This document shows, piece after piece, positions 58,506 through 64,000 of a DNA stretch of 64,000 nt. The number at the start of each line of letters is the position of its first letter. Position 1 is the stretch's first letter. The stretch comes from Herpetosiphon aurantiacus DSM 785. GTDB taxonomy: Bacteria; Chloroflexota; Chloroflexia; Chloroflexales; Herpetosiphonaceae. The stretch spans positions 3,611,199-3,675,198 of the forward strand of contig CP000875.1 of the NCBI GenBank assembly GCA_000018565.1. Direction: 5' to 3'. The notes under the pieces were generated by a model, which saw only the letters and a list, made by a program, of their open reading frames with translations, made no database searches and was not told the DNA's origin. The translations under genes were made by a program, and so were the position numbers.

Positions 58506-59708
58506 TCATTCTACCGTAATTTTGACGATGTTTTTAAGCTGGCTGGCGTTCGGATTGCTCGGAATAATGCTGGTAAAACTGCCATCAGCTTCGGCGGCGA
58601 TAATTGCTCGTGGGTCGGCAGTGAGGTCGGCAATTGCCAGCACAGTTTGGCTACCATCGCTACTGAGCAAGCTAAATGTTCGAGCATTGCTCTTGGGCTG
58701 AATTTGCATCAACAATTGACCAAAGCCCAAACCACGATAGCTTTGACCATTGAATTCAACTTGTTGTTGTTCGTAGTTCTCGATCAGTTCAGCGGTCAGG
58801 GTCAAGGGTGTCGTTAAATTGCCAGCAATCAATAGTTGATAAGGAGATAATGCTGAAGGATCGGTGACCGTAATAAAGCCATAACGGGCCAAAATCTGTT
58901 GGCCTGCGGGAGTTAACACAAAATCGACGAAGGCTTGGGCAAGTTGCGAATTGGCACTATTTTGGGTAATTGCAATTGGATAGGTGGCGATCGTATTCAG
59001 CTGATCAGGAATTGCCAACGTGCCAATGCTGCTATCGCTGATCGAAGCTGCATCAGTGCTATAGACAATGCCTGCATCGGCCTCGCCCAACGAAACTTTG
59101 CTCAAAACAGCTTTGACATTATTTTCATACGAAACCACATTCAACAAGACAGTTGGGCTATAGCTTGTACCAAATTCGGGCAAAGCTGAGGCTTTCGCCA
59201 AAAAATCTAGGGCATAATTGCCAACTGGCACGCTCGCACTGGCCAATACCAATTTCAGCTTAGGCTTGGCTAAATCTTGCAGGCTTTGAATTTGGGCTGG
59301 GTTAGATTGAGGGTAAACTACGATTAAGCGATTACGAGCAAAAGGCTGAAGCATTGAACCATCAATCATACCAGCATCAACCGCAACCTGCATCTGTGTA
59401 GAATTGGCTGAAGCAAAAACATCAGCAGGTGCACCCTGGGTAATCTGGGTTGCCAGCTGATCCGAGCCAGCAAAATTGAAATTGATTTTGGTATTAGGAT
59501 GGCTTGTCTGAAATGTATTACCAATCTCAGTAAATGCGCCAGTCAATGAGGCAGCTGCGAATACATTTATCTCGCCACTGAGGGTTGGCGTAGGGTTAGT
59601 AGAGGTAGTTGGTGCAGCGGGGGTAGTTGGTACGCTGGTAGTTGCGGCTCCACACGCCAACAAACTAAGGCTCAACACAAATAATCCGATTCGACGAATC
59701 TGCTTCAT
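58506..59708 (-). CDS. modA: Molybdate-binding lipoprotein with extra C-terminal domain
   Basis: 400 residues against about 250 for usual ModA. Lipobox LLACG with Cys19, Thr/Pro linker, then ModA core (about 48-280): INVFAAASLTGAFTEIG, FAGSDQLATQITQGAPADVFASA, NAKAV-like NVKAVLSKVSLGEADAGIVYSTDA, and VDFVLTPAGQQILARYGF. The extra 110 residues (about 288-400: FNGQSYRGLGFGQLLMQIQ, SLLSSDGSQTVLAIADL, NIVKITVE) resemble a small molybdopterin-oxidoreductase-like fold by eye. RBS AAAGGATT. Confidence 0.9.
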   Translation of the reverse strand: MKQIRRIGLFVLSLSLLACGAATTSVPTTPAAPTTSTNPTPTLSGEINVFAAASLTGAFTEIGNTFQTSHPNTKINFNFAGSDQLATQITQGAPADVFASANSTQMQVAVDAGMIDGSMLQPFARNRLIVVYPQSNPAQIQSLQDLAKPKLKLVLASASVPVGNYALDFLAKASALPEFGTSYSPTVLLNVVSYENNVKAVLSKVSLGEADAGIVYSTDAASISDSSIGTLAIPDQLNTIATYPIAITQNSANSQLAQAFVDFVLTPAGQQILARYGFITVTDPSALSPYQLLIAGNLTTPLTLTAELIENYEQQQVEFNGQSYRGLGFGQLLMQIQPKSNARTFSLLSSDGSQTVLAIADLTADPRAIIAAEADGSFTSIIPSNPNASQLKNIVKITVE

Positions 59709-59968
59709 ACTGATAATCCTTTATCCACACCAAACACTGTTTGGCTCATTTTCCAGCGCCTAGCATACCACTTTAATCAGGGATGAAGGATGAAGGATGA
59801 AAAATCAAAAGGTTGAAGGCAAAAATCAATGTAGCTCAAGTTTTGATGCAGAGGCGCAGAGAGTCTAAGGCTTCAGGCTCAATGGTTATCGGCTATCGAA
59901 ATACTTATTAATATCTCCATTATCCCGATAGCCAAGCGCCTATAGACCATAGCCTCATCATTCACGAT

Positions 59969-60026
59969 CTTCGCGTGCTTCGTGGTTTCAACCTTCGTGC
60001 CCTTCGTGTCCTTCGTGGATCAAAAC
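59969..60026. repeat. CTTCGTGTCCTTCGTGG repeat
   Basis: TTCGCGTGCTTCGTGG, CCTTCGTGCCC, TTCGTGTCCTTCGTGGATC; same family as 11318-11405, in the 332-bp gap 59709-60040. The rest of this gap holds AGGATGAAGGATGAAGG and heptanucleotide-like units; I see no gene in it. Confidence 0.7.
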
Positions 60027-60040
60027 CTGATCCCTATGCT

Positions 60041-60850
60041 CTATGTTCTTTGCTCTATGCTCTCCTGAGTTTGCCAATTGAGCCGTAGCTGAAAGCGCCG
60101 CAAGACTGCCAGAATTGGCTTGCCAAAGGCCATAATCAGCAAAACATTGAAGAAGGCTCGTGTGGCATCCCAGCCCAATGAAGTTAGCAGATAAAAGGCC
60201 CAATAGCGCTCTACGGTTGGGCCAAACCCCAAGCCTGGTTGCCAGGAAATTGCGCTTTCGCCTGCGCTAAATGGCCAAAATGTCAGGTTCATCAAGCCGC
60301 CGAAGAGTAAGCCCCAAACCCAGCCAAATATCGCTAGCAGGACGACTTCGCCCCACCCAGCATCGGCCAATTTCAACCAGCGTTTGATAGGCTGCAACAA
60401 GGCGGTGCTTAATCCCAACCAGCCCATTGCCAACATCTGAAACGGCATCCATGGGCCAATCCCTGCCACCAACAAGGCCGAAACTGCTAAACTCAGGCTA
60501 CCTAGTAAAAATCCAAAGCGCCCACCATAGACAAAGCCCGCCAAAATGACCAAAAAGAAAAAGGTTGGGCTATCACCTGGGCCAGCAGGCAAGCGCAGCA
60601 CTGCATTGATCGCCACCAACATGCCCAAGGCTGCCACCACCCGCGAATTCATCGCATGACTATTGAGATCCGCCAGAATAATCCCGAGCAATAATGGCCC
60701 GAGTAACAACATAATCAAAGGCGCATCGGCAGCATGATTATCGCCAGCCTGAACTTCGCTTAGAAAAAATGGATAAAAAAAGGCAACCAGCCCAATCAGA
60801 CTGGTTACCCCAACTAAAATACGGCTAGCAAACGGCGTGGCTCGGCTCAT
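60041..60850 (-). CDS. ECF-transporter S-component-like membrane protein
   Basis: 269 residues with about six to seven hydrophobic helices. NAVLRLPAGPGDSPTFFFLVILAGFVYGGRFGFLLGSLSLAVSALLVAGIGPWMPFQMLAMGWLGL is the usual S-component core (as in cobalamin- or thiamine-linked ECF proteins). No ECF ATPases are in the window. Start overlaps the rluD stop by 4 nt (ATGA). Substrate not determinable. Confidence 0.82.
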   Translation of the reverse strand: MSRATPFASRILVGVTSLIGLVAFFYPFFLSEVQAGDNHAADAPLIMLLLGPLLLGIILADLNSHAMNSRVVAALGMLVAINAVLRLPAGPGDSPTFFFLVILAGFVYGGRFGFLLGSLSLAVSALLVAGIGPWMPFQMLAMGWLGLSTALLQPIKRWLKLADAGWGEVVLLAIFGWVWGLLFGGLMNLTFWPFSAGESAISWQPGLGFGPTVERYWAFYLLTSLGWDATRAFFNVLLIMAFGKPILAVLRRFQLRLNWQTQESIEQRT

Positions 60851-61818
60851 GAAACGGCTTCAATCAATGGGTCGGGATAGACAATTGTTTCATAGCGGGT
60901 GCGCAAGGTCGTCAGAATTTTCTCTAATTCGGCTGGTAGCGGTACTTCCCACGAGCACCATTCGCCAGTGCTTGGCAGGCGAAAGCCCAAATGATAGGCA
61001 TGCAAAAAGTGGCGTTCGATGCCAAAGGTTTCTTTGGGCTTACGATGACCATATAGCGCATCATTTAAAATTGGCCGATTGCGATAGGAAAAATGCACCC
61101 GAATTTGATGGGTGCGGCCTGTTTCGAGGGTTGCGCGAACCAACGAATAGGGGCCAAGCACCTCTAGCACTTGATAATGAGTAACCGCATAACGCCCTTC
61201 GGGCATCACCATCATGCGCAAACGGTTATTGGGGTTGCGGCCAATTGGCGCATCGATTGTGCCGGTTGGCTCTCGCCAATGGCCTTCGACCAGCGCGAGA
61301 TATTTTTTATGCATGCGCCGCGCCATCTGTTGCTCAGTTAGCATCATGCGTGCTTGATCATGCTTGGCAATCACCAATAAACCTGAGGTTTCTTTATCCA
61401 AGCGATGCACGATGCCCGGTCGCAAATCGCCGCTAGTGGTCAAATGCGGATAGCGATAGAGCAAGGCATTGACTAATGTGCCAGTTGTATGGCCAGGCGC
61501 AGGATGCACAACCATGCCTGCGGCCTTATTGACCAACAGCACATCGGCATCTTCATAGATCACATCAAGCGGCAAATCTTCGGCCACGATATCGGTCGGC
61601 TTTGCCAGCGGCAGAAAGATCTCAATCTGATCGCCAATTTGCACCGGCAAACTGGCTTTTGCGCCGCGCCCATTGACCCGAATATGTAAATCGGTAATTA
61701 ATTGTTGAACATATGTGCGTGATAAATCTGGCATATTGGCAGAAACAAGCCGATCTAAACGTTGGCCTGCTTCTGCTTCGCCCACCTGAATCGTGGTTAA
61801 ATTGGCCGTTGGCTCCAT
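60847..61818 (-). CDS. RluD-type 23S rRNA pseudouridine synthase
   Basis: 323 residues. S4 RNA-binding domain (about 16-75: GQRLDRLVSANMPDLSRTYVQQLITDLHIRVNG) and RluA-family catalytic domain with Asp141 in GIVHRLDKETSGLLVIAK; RTHQIRVHF and LHAYHLGFRLPSTGE follow. Converts uridine to pseudouridine, most likely in large-subunit rRNA helix 69. Lies between the DksA-like gene (24 bp) and the ECF-like gene (overlap). Confidence 0.94.
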   Translation of the reverse strand: MEPTANLTTIQVGEAEAGQRLDRLVSANMPDLSRTYVQQLITDLHIRVNGRGAKASLPVQIGDQIEIFLPLAKPTDIVAEDLPLDVIYEDADVLLVNKAAGMVVHPAPGHTTGTLVNALLYRYPHLTTSGDLRPGIVHRLDKETSGLLVIAKHDQARMMLTEQQMARRMHKKYLALVEGHWREPTGTIDAPIGRNPNNRLRMMVMPEGRYAVTHYQVLEVLGPYSLVRATLETGRTHQIRVHFSYRNRPILNDALYGHRKPKETFGIERHFLHAYHLGFRLPSTGEWCSWEVPLPAELEKILTTLRTRYETIVYPDPLIEAVS

Positions 61819-61842
61819 CGCTCCATCCTCTGCTGTGTTGGG

Positions 61843-62196
61843 TTAACTATTGGCGGCCTCAATTGAAAGCGCTGCATACGGCAACACCTCGAGCCGCTCG
61901 ATTGGAATTTGCTTGCCAGTTTTAAGGCAAATGCCATAGGTGCCATGATCAATGCGATCAAGCGCTGCTTCAACCTCGCCAATCAAGCGTTGGCGATCTT
62001 CAATTAAGGCAAAATTCTTTTCACGCTCAAAAATATCCGAGGCATCATCGGCAATATGATTACTAACCCCAAACTCAGCATCTTGATTGAGCTGGTTGGT
62101 GGCCTCTTCCAAACGCTGAACTTCTTCATTCAGATGGTTATGCATATCGTGCAAGCGCTCTTTGAAATAGCCTAATTGTGCTTTTGATAAAGTCAT
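61843..62196 (-). CDS. DksA/TraR-like protein lacking three of four zinc ligands
   Basis: 117 residues from ATG 62196 (GGGAG upstream; the longer frame to 62211 is less likely). Helical hairpin LSKAQLGYFKERLHDMHNHLNEEVQRLEEATNQ with DDASDIFEREKN, then ALDRIDHGTYGICLKTGKQIPIERLEVLPYAALSIE. The zinc-finger positions CxxC...CxxC read Cys90, Thr93, Ser111, Ala114, so zinc cannot bind normally. The acidic coiled-coil tip residues (DD) are kept. Could still act on RNA polymerase; such finger-less relatives occur in the family. Confidence 0.88.
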   Translation of the reverse strand: MTLSKAQLGYFKERLHDMHNHLNEEVQRLEEATNQLNQDAEFGVSNHIADDASDIFEREKNFALIEDRQRLIGEVEAALDRIDHGTYGICLKTGKQIPIERLEVLPYAALSIEAANS

Positions 62197-62357
62197 CGTG
62201 TACTCCCACACAAATTTTAAGCCAGGATTATAGCACGCCCATGGGCAAGACTCTAGCCATGAACTGCGATTTTGCTCGAATCTTGTAGAGATCTAACGCT
62301 TTTGCTGCTTGTGTGGATGGATCGTGGCGCTATTGTACACGATATTTAGCTATATGC

Positions 62358-63431
62358 TTAGTGACTAGCCCATTCTAAAAACCAATAGGGTTGCACGGGT
62401 GTCAAAGCACGATCTTCACCAGTTGCCAAGGTATATTCCATTAATCCATCATAGCCATGGATAAAGAGAAAATGCTCGCCATCGGGATTCCAGGCTGTGC
62501 GGCCATCGTCAATATTTTGCGCTAAGGGCTTCAAGGCTCCATCATTGGCATTAACTTGCCACAATGAAACTGGCTCGCCGTGAGCACTAGCAATCTCGAC
62601 TCCTAACAACACTTCCCACCAAGCCAAGCTTGGCTCTGCGCCGCCACCAATTGCGCCAGGCCCGCCGCCAACCGTCATCACAATGCTGCTGCCATCGGGC
62701 GACCAGCGCGGGGCGACAATCGATTTGAAGGGCAGATCTGGCTGGCCGAGTGGCTGGGCAGCGCTGCCATCAAGTTTGGCAAGCATCAACGAGGGAAAGC
62801 CAATTTCAACATTCGGCTGCACATAGACCAGATGTTGACCATCGGGCGAAAGTGCAGGTGTAGTTGCACCTTCAACCACAACCGTTTCTTGGTTGCTGCC
62901 CAAGGCATAGCGTGCGACGGCAATTTCTTCGCCAACAAATTGGTTTTTCGCGTCGAGCAGGGTGCGACGGCGGGTCAAATACAACGATTGATTATCACTA
63001 GCCCAGCTTGGCTCACTTAATGAAACATCGATATTGCCATAGGCTAAAAGGCTGCCTTTGCCAGTGGCCGCATCGATTCCACAGACAATACTCGATTGCA
63101 ACCACGGAATCGCCAAATCAATTGGCGGCAACATCAACGAATAGGCTAAAGTTTTGCGATCATGCGACCATGCTGCATCACGAATGAGCGTGCGTTCCTT
63201 GACGGTGGTTAATTGACTGGCCTCTGTGCCATCGCCGTTAATTGACCACATATTGCCTTCGAGGCCGACGATCACGGGCTTGGTGATCGGTGCAGTATCA
63301 ACACAATAGCCAGCCAAGTTAGCAGCATCGGGTGCTGTTAGAACTTGGGGAACAGTCGTAACGCTGTTTGAGGCCGCGCCACAGCCAGCTAAACCAACAA
63401 TTAAACCAACAATTAAAAGCTGTTTTTTCAT
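62358..63431 (-). CDS. Beta-propeller lipoprotein (TolB/WD40-like)
   Basis: 357 residues. Lipobox LAGC (MKKQLLIVGLIVGLAGC), then repeated propeller blades: IRDAAWSHDRKTLAYSL, SEPSWASDNQSLYLTRRR, TPALSPDGQHLVYVQP, APRWSPDGSSIVMTVGGG, TAWNPDGEHFLFIHG. Each blade has the SxDG-x-x-L/I-x-Y/F pattern. Lipid-anchored outside the membrane; ligand unknown. No terminator stands right after it. Confidence 0.88.
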   Translation of the reverse strand: MKKQLLIVGLIVGLAGCGAASNSVTTVPQVLTAPDAANLAGYCVDTAPITKPVIVGLEGNMWSINGDGTEASQLTTVKERTLIRDAAWSHDRKTLAYSLMLPPIDLAIPWLQSSIVCGIDAATGKGSLLAYGNIDVSLSEPSWASDNQSLYLTRRRTLLDAKNQFVGEEIAVARYALGSNQETVVVEGATTPALSPDGQHLVYVQPNVEIGFPSLMLAKLDGSAAQPLGQPDLPFKSIVAPRWSPDGSSIVMTVGGGPGAIGGGAEPSLAWWEVLLGVEIASAHGEPVSLWQVNANDGALKPLAQNIDDGRTAWNPDGEHFLFIHGYDGLMEYTLATGEDRALTPVQPYWFLEWASH

Positions 63432-63451
63432 TATGATTATGCCATTTGATT

Positions 63452-63485
63452 AAAACAAACCGCTGAGTGCAAACCACTCAGCGGT
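63452..63485 (-). terminator. Terminator after the surface protein gene
   Basis: ACCGCTGAGTG / CACTCAGCGGT, perfect 11-bp stem, 5-nt loop, followed on the minus strand by TTTGTTTT. Confidence 0.8.
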
Positions 63486-63510
63486 ATTGTAACGCGTTTT
63501 ACTAAGTTCG

Positions 63511-64000
63511 TTATTTGCCAACTAATGGCAGATAAAGCTTGTTGTTGACTACAGTTACCACAAAGGTACGTTCGAAGGTGTCTTCGCCATCATTAACGGT
63601 AACCGTAATGGTGGTTGTACCAGTTTGGCTGGCGGCTGGAGTCAAGCTCAAGGTACGTTCTGAGCCAGTGCCAACAATTGAAATATTGGCATTTGGTACC
63701 AAGATCGTGTTTGATGATTCAGCGGTAACGGTTAAGTTGGCGGCTGCATCATCAATATCGGCCACGGTAAACAGAATTGGCCCAAGGGTTGAATTGACGT
63801 TGATCGTTTCATCCATAAAGGCCGAAAGCTCAGGTGCATCGTTAACCGCATTGACGGTCAAGGCAACGGTCTGGGTATAGGCTGAAACACCATCCTGAAT
63901 AAAGAAGTTCAGGTTGGTTGTACCCGAAGCATTCAAGACTGGAGCAATCGTGAAGGTACGGGTATAAACGTTGGTTGCGCCAGTTTCCACAATATCAGCA
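63511..64000 (-). CDS. C-terminal part of a large surface protein with cadherin/Ig-like repeats, cut by window edge
   Basis: The minus-strand frame stays open to 64000, so at least 163 residues of the C-terminus are seen; the GTG at 63990 is only an internal codon. Tandem beta-sandwich repeats (VALTVNAVNDAPELSAF, FTVADIDDAAANLTVTAESSN, LTPAASQTGTTTITVTVNDGEDTFERTFVVTVV) with the VNDAP and DIDD motifs of bacterial cadherin-like/Ig repeats. Ends NNKLYLPLVGK, like the YLPVVTKN end of the S8 protease. Probably extracellular. Confidence 0.85.
   Translation of the reverse strand, partial: ADIVETGATNVYTRTFTIAPVLNASGTTNLNFFIQDGVSAYTQTVALTVNAVNDAPELSAFMDETINVNSTLGPILFTVADIDDAAANLTVTAESSNTILVPNANISIVGTGSERTLSLTPAASQTGTTTITVTVNDGEDTFERTFVVTVVNNKLYLPLVGK

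Overview
The window is chromosomal DNA of moderate GC content from a free-living bacterium. It most resembles a filamentous Chloroflexota member such as Herpetosiphon; this is an inference. Supporting signs are large secreted proteins ending in a short YLPLV/YLPVV-type tail (S8 protease 2781-6263, surface protein 63511-64000), a two-gene glycine decarboxylase (gcvPA/gcvPB), T-box leaders in front of aminoacyl-tRNA synthetase operons, and several families of intergenic palindromes and heptanucleotide repeats. I saw no tRNA, rRNA, CRISPR array or prophage.

Layout. 1-6328: start of a lipoprotein, phosphopentomutase, an aldo/keto reductase and a 1160-residue subtilase. 6341-16199: two T-box-controlled synthetase operons on the minus strand. 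A threonine T-box (specifier ACC) precedes a membrane protein, a 74-residue protein and thrS; a valine T-box (specifier GTG) precedes a DUF3105 membrane protein and valS. Between them lies a plus-strand pair: a WXG100/calpain-type cysteine protease fusion and a lipoprotein. 16498-23253: a compact plus-strand cluster with a spermidine-synthase-like protein fused through a membrane segment to an unknown domain, a FemAB-like transferase, a small protein, a DUF350 membrane protein, a membrane protein carrying the same unknown domain as the small protein, SpeD, and a GAF/histidine-kinase-like protein without its phospho-acceptor His. This is the best candidate for an undescribed system. 23678-26533: a sulfite-oxidase-like protein, an AmrS-like radical-SAM homologue without its cluster cysteines, and its AMMECR1 partner.

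26966-32600: promoter, tandem glycine riboswitch with terminator, lipoyl/octanoyl transferase, gcvT, gcvH, gcvPA, gcvPB: a complete glycine cleavage operon with its own lipoylation enzyme. 32692-34002 and 49294-50604: two apparently identical 1311-bp IS4-type insertion sequences in the same orientation, each in the loop of the same palindromic repeat with the same 10-bp target duplication. Between them are an epoxide-hydrolase-like gene with a divergent WYL regulator, an operator-rich small gene with a serine hydrolase, an ABC exporter, a MarR/oxidoreductase pair, isoaspartyl peptidase, an epimerase, a Crp/Fnr regulator, a Uma2 nuclease-like protein, a phosphoesterase/phosphoribosyltransferase pair, pyrE and a TetR regulator. 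The second IS separates that TetR gene from a divergent cytochrome P450 gene.

52394-57650: a leucine-rich-repeat protein with a small partner, three tandem secreted paralogues, and a MarR-SDR-unknown operon whose two promoters share an operator. 57647-64000: modB and a modA with an extra C-terminal domain (no modC here), an ECF-transporter-like membrane protein, an RluD-type pseudouridine synthase, a DksA/TraR-like protein lacking most zinc ligands, a beta-propeller lipoprotein and the C-terminus of a large surface protein. All functions are inferred from motifs read by eye; no database search was run.
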